NCBI RefSeq assembly: GCF_901875575.1
Contig: NZ_CABFMF010000012.1
Coordinates: 1 to 42,396 of the forward strand
DNA: 42,396 nucleotides
Direction of reading: 5' to 3'
Origin: an uncultured Streptococcus sp.
GTDB lineage: Bacteria; Bacillota; Bacilli; Lactobacillales; Streptococcaceae
Part shown: positions 1 through 7,704 of the stretch, one piece after another
How positions within the stretch are numbered: position 1 is the stretch's first letter
Layout: every line of letters starts with the position of its first letter
Translations under genes and position numbers: made by a program
The notes under the pieces: generated by a model
Told to the model about the DNA's origin: nothing
Seen by the model: only the letters and a program-made list of their open reading frames with translations
The model's database searches: none

Positions 1-74
1 TTATTAAGTGCAAAATTTATATCTTTGAGAATGGTTGAATGACCATAATTTTTACTTACATTTATAACTTCCAT
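1..74 (-). CDS. ABC transporter ATP-binding protein, N-terminal fragment (runs off the window)
   Basis: The minus strand opens with an ATG at 74-72 preceded by a good ribosome binding site (GGAGG, spacing about 8). The 24 visible residues start MEVINVSKNYGHSTILKDIN, the usual beginning of an ABC ATPase (beta strand, then the aromatic A-loop residue in KNYG, before the Walker A motif, which lies outside the window). It starts 15 nt after the true end of the LanC-like remnant (TAA at 90-92), so the two were probably one operon. In lanthipeptide loci such a gene usually encodes the ATPase of a LanFEG-type immunity exporter or a related exporter. That role is inferred from the neighbour; the fragment is too short to show intactness or substrate. 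Confidence 0.7.
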   Translation of the reverse strand, partial: MEVINVSKNYGHSTILKDINFALN

Positions 75-89
75 TTTTCAATTCCTCCA

Positions 90-470
90 TTAATATCTTT
101 TAGAATTAAATAACTTGTTCTGATATGATTTAGAGCTAAGGTTTAAAGGAATATAAGATTTCTCTCCTTGGTTATACTGACTTAACAAAATAGCAGTATC
201 AATGATACCCTACCATTCTAAGAAATATCCCAATAAGTAATCTCTAGATCGTTCTCCAGTGTAATAACCGTTATCTCTAGCAAAAGCAAAGGCTTTTCTC
301 CAAAAACTATTTGCTAAATTTAAATATCTGGAATCTTCAGTTACAGCATATACAAATAATAGAGATTGCACCATTCCTGCTATTCCGTGACAAACAGAAA
401 AATCAACTTCATCATTTTCTTCTATAGCAAAGCTCTTCGCAATTTCAAATAAATCAACTTTTTTATTCAT
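90..470 (-). pseudogene. LanC-like lanthionine cyclase, internally deleted with an in-frame amber stop
   Basis: Starting at ATG 470 (GGAGG upstream), the frame carries the LanC zinc-site signature VCHGIAG at residues 26-32, where Cys and His of CHG are two of the three zinc ligands known in NisC. It then reads through alpha-toroid-like sequence to FLEW and meets TAG at 210-212. Reading on in the same frame gives GIIDTAILLSQY and another 27 residues to TAA at 90-92, which looks like the natural C-terminus. So the amber codon is a point change, not a true end. LanC proteins are about 400 residues; only about 25 residues precede CHG here, so most of the gene is missing and the first residues may come from another start. 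An 86-residue product could still be made but cannot be a whole cyclase. It could equally be the C-terminal domain of a LanM enzyme. Confidence 0.75.
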
Positions 471-499
471 ACCTTTTTCCTCCTATCTGTATTTTGTGT

Positions 500-515
500 C
501 TATAGTATACCTCTT
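500..515 (-). promoter_or_regulatory. -10 element of the LanC-remnant promoter
   Basis: The minus strand reads GGTATACTATAG with -10 TATACT about 35 nt before the ATG at 470. No good -35 lies 17 nt upstream. The 16-nt repeat at 537-552 lies upstream of this position instead, as expected for an activator-dependent promoter. Confidence 0.45.
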
Positions 516-536
516 CTTTACTCTATTTTAGAATTA

Positions 537-552
537 GTTAACTTTTTTCACA
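537..552. repeat. 16-nt direct repeat copy 1, candidate Rgg operator
   Basis: GTTAACTTTTTTCACA occurs here and again, identically, at 624-639. This copy lies upstream of the -10 of the leftward LanC-remnant transcript. Rgg/MutR regulators commonly activate divergent peptide or bacteriocin operons from such sites; binding is inferred only. Confidence 0.5.
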
Positions 553-623
553 CATTATTTTAGTTTTCTTTTTTACTATTCCTATTATTAGGATAAAATA
601 TTTTTAATAGAATTACATTGTTT

Positions 624-639
624 GTTAACTTTTTTCACA
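624..639. repeat. 16-nt direct repeat copy 2, candidate Rgg operator
   Basis: This is an exact copy of the element at 537-552, located 14 nt before the rgg start codon and just ahead of its ribosome binding site. It suggests autoregulation of rgg (inference). Confidence 0.5.
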
Positions 640-653
640 AAAAGGAGAAAAGC

Positions 654-1517
654 ATGCGTTATGATTTCGGAAAGGTCTATAAAGAAATACGTGAGTCAAA
701 AGGCTTAACCCAAGAAGAGGTCTGTGGGGGTGTTCTCTCAAGAACCAGCCTATCAAAAATCGAAAGTGGCAAGACAACCCCAAAATATGAAAATATGGAA
801 TTTCTTCTCCGTCAAATCAATATGAGCTTTGAAGAGTTTGACTATATCTGCCATCTCTATCAACCTAGCCAACGGACAGAAATCATGCAAACTTATCTCA
901 ATATGAATTCTATCGTTGGCAGCAGTAGTTTAGTTCATTTTTTGGAAACATGTCAATCCTATCTCAAATCCCACCACGACCTGCCTATAGAAGAAATCAG
1001 GGATATGCTAGAAATTGTCATTCATATCCGTCGACATGGTACAGAGCAACTGTCAGACCAAGTAAAACAGACTATCAAAAAGCTTTGGGAAAAAATTGAA
1101 AAACAAGATACATGGTATGAAAATGATCTAAAAATCCTCAATACCATCCTTTTCAGCTTTCCCATTGAACATCTCCATCTCATCACTGGAAAAATCTTGC
1201 AACGCCTAGAAGTCTATAAAAACTATCAACATTTATATGACTTGCGAATGGCAATCCTACTCAATCTATCCACCATTTACTTATATCATCAAGATAAAAA
1301 CATGTGTCAACAAATCTGCTATACTTTACTAGAGGATGCCAAGAAAAAGAAAAACTATGATAGCTTAGCTGTCGCCTATGTTCGTATCGGAATTTGTAGG
1401 GATGATGCTAAACTTATCCAAAAAGGTTTCTCCCTTCTGGAGCTGATCGATGAAACTTCTATGCTGTCTCATCTCAAAAAAGAAGTGGAGACCTATTATC
1501 AACCGAAGAAAATATAA
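654..1517 (+). CDS. Rgg/GadR/MutR family transcriptional regulator
   Basis: This 287-residue protein has an N-terminal XRE helix-turn-helix (about residues 5-60: MRYDFGKVYKEIRESKGLTQ, then SRTSLSKIESGKTTP) followed by an all-helical TPR-like C-terminal domain typical of Rgg proteins, which bind short pheromone peptides. The start at 654 is chosen because AAGGAG lies just ahead; an in-frame ATG at 618 has no ribosome binding site. It is divergent from the LanC remnant, with exact 16-nt repeats in the shared region, which fits control of a lanthipeptide operon. No short SHP-type pheromone gene is evident beside it. The family assignment is firm; the regulon is inferred. With the operon decayed, it may be an orphan regulator. 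Confidence 0.9.
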   Translation: MRYDFGKVYKEIRESKGLTQEEVCGGVLSRTSLSKIESGKTTPKYENMEFLLRQINMSFEEFDYICHLYQPSQRTEIMQTYLNMNSIVGSSSLVHFLETCQSYLKSHHDLPIEEIRDMLEIVIHIRRHGTEQLSDQVKQTIKKLWEKIEKQDTWYENDLKILNTILFSFPIEHLHLITGKILQRLEVYKNYQHLYDLRMAILLNLSTIYLYHQDKNMCQQICYTLLEDAKKKKNYDSLAVAYVRIGICRDDAKLIQKGFSLLELIDETSMLSHLKKEVETYYQPKKI

Positions 1518-1545
1518 AAAAGTCGAGGAATTTCCTCGACTTTTT
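1516..1545. terminator. Bidirectional terminator between rgg and the LysM gene
   Basis: A perfect inverted repeat AAAAAGTCGAGG / CCTCGACTTTTT with a short loop lies between two convergent genes, giving U-runs on both strands. Confidence 0.9.
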
Positions 1546-1567
1546 AAATTATTCTGTTCGTTATTTC

Positions 1568-2200
1568 TTAATACCAGCCGTTGTTAAGCCAGAAGTTTTT
1601 AGCGGCTGACCATGAACCGTAACGTCCTGCAACGTAGGCATCTGCTACACGTTCTTGGTTTTCAGCTGAGTAGTCACCGTTCAAGTATGAAGCTGTCAAT
1701 TGGTAACGTCCGATATATTGTCCGTTTGTAGCTGTGTAGCTACCACCTGATTCTTTTTGAGCAATCCATTCTTTTGCTTCTGCGTCAGATCCGCTTACAG
1801 TTGAAGCTGGTGCTGCCGCTGGTGTTGGAGCAACTGCTTCTGCAGGAGCACTTGCTACTGGTGCTACTTCTGTAGTTGCTGCTACTGGTGCTGAAACAGC
1901 CTCATTCTGTGCTGCTGGTGCTTTATAAGTGCTTGGAGCTGGTGTTACAGCAGGTGCTACAGGTCCATCGATAACGAGCTCTTGACCTACGTAAATCAAG
2001 TGGATGTTCTCAATGTGATTGTTTTCTGCTAATTTCTCAACAGTTGTGTTATATGTTTCAGCAATTTCTGAGAGAGTATCACCCTCTTTAACAGTGTAAG
2101 TTGTTGATTCTTGAGCAGATACAAACGATGGTACAAATACTGCAAACAAAGCAGCTACTCCTGCAATAGTTGTTTTGATTTTATTAGTTGTTGTTTTCAT
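1568..2200 (-). CDS. Secreted LysM protein with lysozyme-like/transglycosylase-like C-terminal domain
   Basis: This 210-residue exported protein has a signal peptide at residues 1-29 (cleavage likely SFVSA/QE) and one LysM peptidoglycan-binding domain at about 34-77 (YTVKEGDTLSEIAETYNTT). An Ala/Pro/Val-rich linker (about 80-138) leads to a C-terminal domain (WIAQKESGGSYTATNGQYIG...) of the kind found in aggregation-promoting factors and SLT-like muralytic enzymes, with the ESGG motif supplying the presumed catalytic Glu. It matches the pneumococcal LysM protein SP_0107/spr0096, a known member of the WalRK cell-wall regulon. The start has AAGGAG 8-12 nt upstream. It ends at a bidirectional terminator shared with rgg. 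Muralytic activity is inferred. Confidence 0.9.
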   Translation of the reverse strand: MKTTTNKIKTTIAGVAALFAVFVPSFVSAQESTTYTVKEGDTLSEIAETYNTTVEKLAENNHIENIHLIYVGQELVIDGPVAPAVTPAPSTYKAPAAQNEAVSAPVAATTEVAPVASAPAEAVAPTPAAAPASTVSGSDAEAKEWIAQKESGGSYTATNGQYIGRYQLTASYLNGDYSAENQERVADAYVAGRYGSWSAAKNFWLNNGWY

Positions 2201-2248
2201 TTTTAAAAGTTCTCCTTCTTTCTATATCTCTATGATACCTTTTAAATA

Positions 2249-2264
2249 TTACTATTTCTTAACA
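2249..2264 (-). promoter_or_regulatory. Candidate WalR (VicR) binding site
   Basis: On the minus strand TGTTA-AGAAAT-AGTAA matches the WalR consensus TGTNA-N6-TGTNA with one mismatch. It lies 11 nt upstream of a -10-like TATCAT (2232-2237) that lacks a recognisable -35, as expected for an activated promoter. Confidence 0.45.
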
Positions 2265-2405
2265 CTTTTATGTAGAAATATTACAAAATTATTTTTTTAT
2301 TTGATAAAACAAGGCATTTTTGTCACAAAAGAGCCTATTTTTATGCTATTTTGGACATTAAAGAGGTTTTAATCCACAATTAAAGCCAATACCTTCATTC
2401 TTTGA

Positions 2406-2411
2406 TATAAT
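2406..2411 (+). promoter_or_regulatory. -10 element of the sdaAB promoter
   Basis: A perfect TATAAT lies 30 nt before the sdaAB start codon, which has AAGGGG as its ribosome binding site. The -35 is weak. Confidence 0.55.
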
Positions 2412-2441
2412 ATAACTAAGAATTTTTATAAGGGGAAACTG

Positions 2442-3113
2442 ATGCAATCACTTCGTTTTCAATCTGTCTTTGATATTATCGGACCAGTCATGATTGGACC
2501 ATCTAGTAGCCATACTGCTGGTGCTGTTCGAATTGGGAAGATTGTCTCTTCCATTTTTGATGATACCCCGACAGAAGTCGAATTCCAATTATTCAACTCA
2601 TTTGCTAAAACCTATCGAGGACATGGTACAGACCTAGCCCTTGTTGCAGGGATTTTAGGCATGGATACAGACGATCCTGAAATTCCAAACAGTCTGGAAA
2701 TAGCCCACAAGAGAGGCATCAAGATTGTCTGGACCATCCAAAAAGACAGCAATGCCCCTCACCCAAATACCACCAAGATTACTGTCAAAAATGCCCACAA
2801 GAGCATCAGTGTCACTGGTATTTCTATCGGTGGGGGGAACATTCAGGTCACCGAACTCAATGGCTTTGCGGTCTCTCTCAATATGAATACACCTACCATC
2901 ATCATTGTGCATCAGGATATCCCTGGGATGATTGCCCTTGTAACCAAAGCTCTCTCCCGCTATGATATCAATATAGCTCAGATGAATGTTACTAGAGAAA
3001 AAGCCGGTGAAAAAGCCATCATGATTATCGAAGTTGATAGTCGAAATTGCGAGGAAGCCATCGAAGAAATTCGAAAAATTCCTCATCTTCACAATGTCAA
3101 TTTCTTTAAGTAG
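2442..3113 (+). CDS. sdaAB: L-serine dehydratase, iron-sulfur-dependent, beta subunit
   Basis: This is the 223-residue beta chain of the two-subunit Fe-S L-serine dehydratase, which deaminates serine to pyruvate and ammonia in the cytosol. The N-terminal part carries the family signature IGPSSSHTAGAVRIGK (about residues 17-32); the C-terminal 75 residues form an ACT domain (IIVHQDIPGMIALVTKALSR) that binds serine in related enzymes. The length is normal for the two-chain type found in Bacillus and streptococci. The alpha gene follows after 8 nt, so they are co-transcribed. Confidence 0.95.
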   Translation: MQSLRFQSVFDIIGPVMIGPSSSHTAGAVRIGKIVSSIFDDTPTEVEFQLFNSFAKTYRGHGTDLALVAGILGMDTDDPEIPNSLEIAHKRGIKIVWTIQKDSNAPHPNTTKITVKNAHKSISVTGISIGGGNIQVTELNGFAVSLNMNTPTIIIVHQDIPGMIALVTKALSRYDINIAQMNVTREKAGEKAIMIIEVDSRNCEEAIEEIRKIPHLHNVNFFK

Positions 3114-3121
3114 GGGGAATC

Positions 3122-3994
3122 ATGTTTTATTCTATCAAAGAATTAGTCGAACAAGCAGAAAAGAACTTCCAAGGAAATGTCGCTGAACTGATGATTTCGA
3201 CAGAATTTGAGTTGACCGGTCGAGAACGCGAAGAAGTCCTTCTCCTAATGGAACGCAATCTAGAAGTCATGAAGGACTCTGTACAATTAGGACTAAATGA
3301 AAATAAATCCCGTAGTGGCCTAACTGGAGGTGACGCTGCAAAGCTTGATCGCTATATCCAAAGTGGCAAAATCTTGTCAGATAACACTATTTTATCAGTC
3401 GCTCGCAATGCCATTGCAGTCAATGAACACAATGCTAAAATGGGTTTGGTCTGCGCTACTCCTACAGCAGGGAGTGCTGGTTGCCTACCGGCAGTTCTTA
3501 CGACCGCTATTCAAAAATTAGACCTGAATCATCAAGAACAATTAGATTTCTTATTAGTCGCTGGGGCCTTTGGCCTAGTTATCGCAAACAATGCTTCTAT
3601 CTCAGGAGCTGAAGGTGGATGCCAGGCTGAAGTCGGTTCTGCCTCTGCTATGAGTGCTGCCGCCCTCACTTTAGCAGCAGGTGGAACTCCCTATCAAGCT
3701 AGTCAAGCCATTGCCTTTGTCATTAAAAATATGCTAGGCTTGATTTGTGACCCTGTTGCAGGTCTAGTTGAAGTTCCCTGTGTCAAGCGCAATGCCATGG
3801 GATCTAGTTTTGCCTTCATCGCAGCAGATATGGCCTTGGCAGGCATCGAATCCAAAATCCCCGTAGATGAAGTTATCGATGCCATGTATCAAGTAGGAGC
3901 GGCCATGCCAACTGCCTTTCGTGAAACAGCCGAAGGTGGCCTTGCTGCCACTCCTACTGGCCGTCGCCTCCAAAAAGAAATTTTCGGAGAGTAA
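3122..3994 (+). CDS. sdaAA: L-serine dehydratase, iron-sulfur-dependent, alpha subunit
   Basis: This 290-residue catalytic chain carries the [4Fe-4S] cluster. Conserved cysteines fall in CATPTAGSAGC (C111, C121), EGGCQAEVGSASAM (C167) and CDPVAGLVEVPC (C209, C220); C167, C209 and C220 correspond to the cluster-ligand region of the family. The start ATG at 3122 is 8 nt after sdaAB, with AGGGGG overlapping the upstream stop region. The HAD phosphatase gene follows after 21 nt, so sdaAB-sdaAA-HAD reads as one operon. The gene is intact and of normal length. Confidence 0.95.
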   Translation: MFYSIKELVEQAEKNFQGNVAELMISTEFELTGREREEVLLLMERNLEVMKDSVQLGLNENKSRSGLTGGDAAKLDRYIQSGKILSDNTILSVARNAIAVNEHNAKMGLVCATPTAGSAGCLPAVLTTAIQKLDLNHQEQLDFLLVAGAFGLVIANNASISGAEGGCQAEVGSASAMSAAALTLAAGGTPYQASQAIAFVIKNMLGLICDPVAGLVEVPCVKRNAMGSSFAFIAADMALAGIESKIPVDEVIDAMYQVGAAMPTAFRETAEGGLAATPTGRRLQKEIFGE

Positions 3995-4015
3995 TCTTAT
4001 CTGATAGGAGAAATT

Positions 4016-4663
4016 ATGACCTCTATCTCAGCCATCTTTTTTGATCTAGATGGAACTCTTGTTGATAGTTCCATTGGGATTCATAATGCCTTTAGCTCTA
4101 CCTTTAAAGAGCTGGGAGTCCCTTGTCCTGATGCCAAAACCATTCGTAGTTTCATGGGACCACCTCTTGAAAGTAGCTTTGAGACTTGCCTCCCCAAAGA
4201 AAAAATCTCTGAGGCAGTTCAGACTTACCGTTCTTACTACAAGGAAAAGGGAATCTATGAAGCTCAACTCTTTCCTCAGATTGTAGACTTGCTTGAGAAG
4301 TTGTCGAGCAATTATCCACTCTACATCACCACTACAAAGAATACACCTACTGCTCAGGAAATGACAAAAAACTTGGGAATTAATCATTTCTTTGAGGGAA
4401 TCTATGGATCCAGTCCTGAAACTCCACATAAGGCGGATGTCATTCGCCATACACTAAAAACACATCAACTAGCACCAGAACAAGTTATCATCATTGGTGA
4501 CACCAAGTTTGATATGATAGGAGCTCAGGAAACCGGACTTAAAAAACTAGCAGTCACTTGGGGCTTTGGAGAAAATGCTGATTTACTAATCTATCAACCT
4601 GATTTTATAGCCCATGACCCCTTAGAAGTTTTGACTTTTTTCAAGACAAAAGAAGCTAGGTAA
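4016..4663 (+). CDS. HAD-superfamily hydrolase (phosphoglycolate phosphatase/Gph-like)
   Basis: This 215-residue protein has HAD motif I FFDLDGTLVDSS (Asp10 nucleophile, Asp12 acid/base), a cap domain after it, motif II in YITTTKN, and motif IV IIIGDTKFDMIGA (around Asp162). This layout is that of the Gph/PGMB group of small-molecule phosphatases; the substrate cannot be read from the sequence. GGAG lies upstream of ATG 4016. It is the last gene of the serine dehydratase cluster and ends at a strong terminator. It may dephosphorylate a metabolic by-product, but the link to serine use is only positional. Confidence 0.85.
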   Translation: MTSISAIFFDLDGTLVDSSIGIHNAFSSTFKELGVPCPDAKTIRSFMGPPLESSFETCLPKEKISEAVQTYRSYYKEKGIYEAQLFPQIVDLLEKLSSNYPLYITTTKNTPTAQEMTKNLGINHFFEGIYGSSPETPHKADVIRHTLKTHQLAPEQVIIIGDTKFDMIGAQETGLKKLAVTWGFGENADLLIYQPDFIAHDPLEVLTFFKTKEAR

Positions 4664-4705
4664 AAACTCAATTTTAGTAGAAACTGAAGTAAAACTTTCC
4701 ATAAC

Positions 4706-4751
4706 AAAACGCATAGTATCACGTTTTTTCATACCTGATACTATGCGTTTT
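4706..4751. terminator. Bidirectional terminator between the HAD gene and the capD-like gene
   Basis: A 16-bp perfect inverted repeat (AAAACGCATAGTATCA / TGATACTATGCGTTTT) with a 14-nt loop lies between convergent genes, with A-runs on the left and T-runs on the right. Confidence 0.9.
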
Positions 4752-4784
4752 TCTGATTTTAAAGACTTTTTACCCAAACTCTTT

Positions 4785-6635
4785 CTATTCAACATGGGTT
4801 GTTTCATTAGCAAAAGCGATAATGGCTTGCTTCAACTCATCTCCACGTAGGGAGCGGAATTCTTCAATTTTTTGATCGATAGCTTCTAGTGGCATGACAT
4901 TTACTTTACCAACAAAAATCTTATCCATCACTTGATTATCAACCAATTCGGTTGACACCAAGAGTTCTTCATAAAGTTTTTCACCTGGACGGATACCCAC
5001 TTCAACGATTGGAATTTCGCTTTCAGTATGACCACTTAGTAGCACCATTTTCTTAGCCAAGTCATAAATCTTGACTGGTTTGCCCATATCAAGGATAAAA
5101 ACTTCTCCATCCTTAGCATAGGCCCCAGCATGGATAACTAGACGGCTAGCTTCTGGAATCGTCATAAAGTAACGGGTCATGCGGAAGTCAGTCACCGTTA
5201 CAGGACCACCCTCAGCAATCTGACGCTCAAATACTGGAATCACACTACCACGGCTACCAAGAACATTCCCAAAACGAACTGCACAGTAGGTAGATTTGCT
5301 CCGTTGATTAAAGCCAGTCACAATCAACTCAGCCACGCGCTTGGTTGCACCCATAACATTTGGTGGATTAACCGCCTTATCTGTCGAAATCATGACCATC
5401 TTAGGTACTTTAGCTTCATCAACTGCCTTGGCAACATTGTAAGTCCCACGAATGTTATTTTTGAAGGCTTCTTTTGGATTGCGCTCCATCATAGGAACGT
5501 GCTTGTGGGCAGCCGCATGATAAACAATAGCTGGCTTGTACTGCTCAAAGACTTGCAACAGACGGTCGTAGTCTTGAATATCTGCGATAACTGGCACATA
5601 ATCAATCCCTTGGAACTTACGAATCAATTCATGATACACAAGGTAGATTGAATTTTCCCCATGACCAAGTAAAACAATGCGTTCAGGATTAAAGCGACTA
5701 ACTTGGCGACAGATTTCAGAACCGATTGAACCTCCAGCACCTGTGACTAAGATTGTCTTACCTGTCAGTTCTGCGCCCAGACGCGATTCGTCAAGACGAA
5801 TTTCCTGACGGCCCAAAAGATCGGTAATGTCAATTTTCTGGAACCCAGTACCTGCTTGGTGTAAACCTTGAACAACTGTTTCAACCTTAGGCATCTTGTA
5901 ACATTTAACGCCTAGTTTATTACACATCTGCAAGATTCGCTCATATTCTGACGGATCTAGTGATGGAATAGCTACGATCACACGCTCAATTTGGTGACGT
6001 TTAGCTAATTCAGGCAAATTATCATATGAGCCCAAAACAGGGATCCCACCAAGTTTTTGACCTTTTTTCTTAGCATCCTTGTCCAAAATACCAACAAGTT
6101 CCAATTCACTAGTTGGATGTTGGTAACTGTCCATAAAGAGAGCTCCACCATCACCCGCACCAATCAAGAAGGTACGACGATGCTCACCATCTCCACTTCC
6201 TTTTTTGCGTTTAGAGTAAATTAATTGCCAGGTAATACGTGGTAATAAAATCAAGAAAGTACTCAATAAGATAAAGAGAACGATAAATCGAATCGAAAAG
6301 AGTGGCAAGAAAGCATAACAGATACTATATGACAAGATGCTACTTGCAGTCACACCAAAAAAGATTTTCATAAAATCCGTTATCTTGCTATAACGGCTGA
6401 TACTAGCGTTTAGCCCCCAAAATGCAATCATCAACTGGTAAAATAAGAAGGACAAACTTGTATAGATAATGTAGTCAACAGGCGCTGGGTTTATCAATCC
6501 ATAAAATAAGATATAAGATACGATGATAGAAACCACCATACTTAGAATATCGAAAATCCCCCAAAACACTTGTTTTTGTTGCTTATTTAAAATTTCAACC
6601 AGATCAATGACATAATCTGTTAGTTTTTTATTCAT
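4785..6635 (-). CDS. Membrane-bound UDP-sugar 4,6-dehydratase/epimerase, CapD/FlaA1/WbpM family
   Basis: This 616-residue protein has four N-terminal membrane segments (about residues 25-132), a first nucleotide-binding domain with IGAGDGG (158-164), and a second SDR domain with TGAGGSIG (298-305), YHAAAHKHVPMMERNP, and STDKAVNPPNVMGATKR. The Tyr of the usual YxxxK pair is replaced by Met (NVMGATK), a known feature of the large PglF/WbpM/CapD dehydratases that make UDP-2-acetamido-2,6-dideoxy-4-keto sugars. It acts at the inner face of the membrane for surface-glycan precursor synthesis. The start ATG 6635 has AGGGGG about 11 nt upstream. A GT2 gene lies 84 nt upstream on the same strand. The exact product is not certain. 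Confidence 0.9.
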   Translation of the reverse strand: MNKKLTDYVIDLVEILNKQQKQVFWGIFDILSMVVSIIVSYILFYGLINPAPVDYIIYTSLSFLFYQLMIAFWGLNASISRYSKITDFMKIFFGVTASSILSYSICYAFLPLFSIRFIVLFILLSTFLILLPRITWQLIYSKRKKGSGDGEHRRTFLIGAGDGGALFMDSYQHPTSELELVGILDKDAKKKGQKLGGIPVLGSYDNLPELAKRHQIERVIVAIPSLDPSEYERILQMCNKLGVKCYKMPKVETVVQGLHQAGTGFQKIDITDLLGRQEIRLDESRLGAELTGKTILVTGAGGSIGSEICRQVSRFNPERIVLLGHGENSIYLVYHELIRKFQGIDYVPVIADIQDYDRLLQVFEQYKPAIVYHAAAHKHVPMMERNPKEAFKNNIRGTYNVAKAVDEAKVPKMVMISTDKAVNPPNVMGATKRVAELIVTGFNQRSKSTYCAVRFGNVLGSRGSVIPVFERQIAEGGPVTVTDFRMTRYFMTIPEASRLVIHAGAYAKDGEVFILDMGKPVKIYDLAKKMVLLSGHTESEIPIVEVGIRPGEKLYEELLVSTELVDNQVMDKIFVGKVNVMPLEAIDQKIEEFRSLRGDELKQAIIAFANETTHVE

Positions 6636-6678
6636 AGGAATTTAGTCCCCCTAAAAAGAGATGAATAGTTATATTGTT

Positions 6679-6684
6679 ATTATA
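6679..6684 (-). promoter_or_regulatory. Extended -10 promoter of the capD-like gene
   Basis: The minus strand reads TGTTATAAT (extended -10) about 45 nt before the start codon; no clear -35 is visible. It would give the gene a promoter of its own downstream of the GT2 gene. Confidence 0.5.
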
Positions 6685-6719
6685 ACACTTTTTGCTAATT
6701 TGCTATCTAGTGCCTGCTT

Positions 6720-7550
6720 TTATTTGCTTTTTCTTAATAGTTTGACAAAGATAAACTGACGAACAAAGCCAGGACAAAGGGCAACGACTGCCTGAATTCC
6801 AACGCTTTTAGCATATTCTATGTAAGAGATTTGATTTCTTTCCAACATCCGTTGTCGAGCCTGACGATAGAGTTTGAGATAACGCAATCCCCCACGACGC
6901 TCAAACATACCCGCACCGACGCGAACCCTGCACAAAATTTGATCAATATTCCCAGTTCTAGCACCTGCAGCAATCATATTGAGCCAAAGGAGATCATCCT
7001 CCATATAAAGTCCATCTTCGTAGTTACCTGCTTTGAGGACCATGTCCTTCTTGAACATGACCGTCATGTGATTAAAGGCACTTCTCATCCTTTGATAAGA
7101 AACAATTTCTGTATGCTGGGTTGGAACACGACGATAGGAAACAATCTCTTCTGGATTGTCAATAAATTCTGCAATGTGACCACCTAAGAGATCAAGATTT
7201 TCCTGCTCCATGAGATGAATTTGTTGTTCAAAGCGATCAGCTACTGCTATGTCATCTGTATCCATACGAGCAATGATATCGTACTGGCACTGCAAAACAC
7301 CGTATCGAAGAGCCAATCCTAGACCTTGATTTTCTTCCAAAGGACAACGTTTAACGGGTATATCTGACTGATTTTCTACCTCGTCAAGTACTTGATAGAG
7401 CTCAGAAGTGAGAGGACCATCCTCCACAAGAATGATTTCACTCGGTTTCATAGTCTGGTTTTGAATGCTTTTGATAGCTTCCTTCAAAAATATCGGATTT
7501 TCCTTTATATAGACCGACATCAAGACGCTAATTTTTTGCTTTTCAGACAC
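6720..7550 (-). CDS. Family 2 glycosyltransferase (GTG start)
   Basis: This 276-residue GT-A fold enzyme starts SVLMSVYIKENPIFLKEAI. It has the nucleotide-sugar motif LVEDGP (about 41-46), the metal-binding DxD in ARMDTDDIA (Asp97, Asp99), and the acceptor-side EDDLLW motif (about 184). It lacks membrane spans apart from a hydrophobic C-terminus. The start codon is GTG at 7550-7548, supported by GGAGA 8 nt upstream. It precedes the CapD-like dehydratase on the same strand and both match the pneumococcal SP_0102-SP_0103 pair, suggesting a shared role in a non-capsular surface glycan (inference). Donor and acceptor are unknown. Confidence 0.88.
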   Translation of the reverse strand: MSEKQKISVLMSVYIKENPIFLKEAIKSIQNQTMKPSEIILVEDGPLTSELYQVLDEVENQSDIPVKRCPLEENQGLGLALRYGVLQCQYDIIARMDTDDIAVADRFEQQIHLMEQENLDLLGGHIAEFIDNPEEIVSYRRVPTQHTEIVSYQRMRSAFNHMTVMFKKDMVLKAGNYEDGLYMEDDLLWLNMIAAGARTGNIDQILCRVRVGAGMFERRGGLRYLKLYRQARQRMLERNQISYIEYAKSVGIQAVVALCPGFVRQFIFVKLLRKSK

Positions 7551-7640
7551 AGTTCTTCTCCAATGTATAAATTTCCTTCCACTATTTTATCATAATTTTC
7601 AAGACTTTCCCATTTTTATCTTGAAAGCCAGAAACCTTAC

Positions 7641-7669
7641 TTGACATTATAAGGAAAAAGCCTTAAAAT
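7641..7669 (+). promoter_or_regulatory. Sigma-A promoter of the MFS permease gene
   Basis: -35 TTGACA (7641-7646), 17-bp spacer, -10 TAAAAT (7664-7669), 35 nt before the start codon. Confidence 0.8.
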
Positions 7670-7704
7670 AAGCTGTTATTAAAATCAGCTAGAAGAGGTA
7701 TTAT

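Noticed and set aside
210..470. Reading the LanC-like frame as a complete 86-residue gene.
   Set aside because: The same frame continues meaningfully past the TAG to a natural stop just before the ABC gene, and the protein lacks most of a cyclase; a pseudogene fits better.
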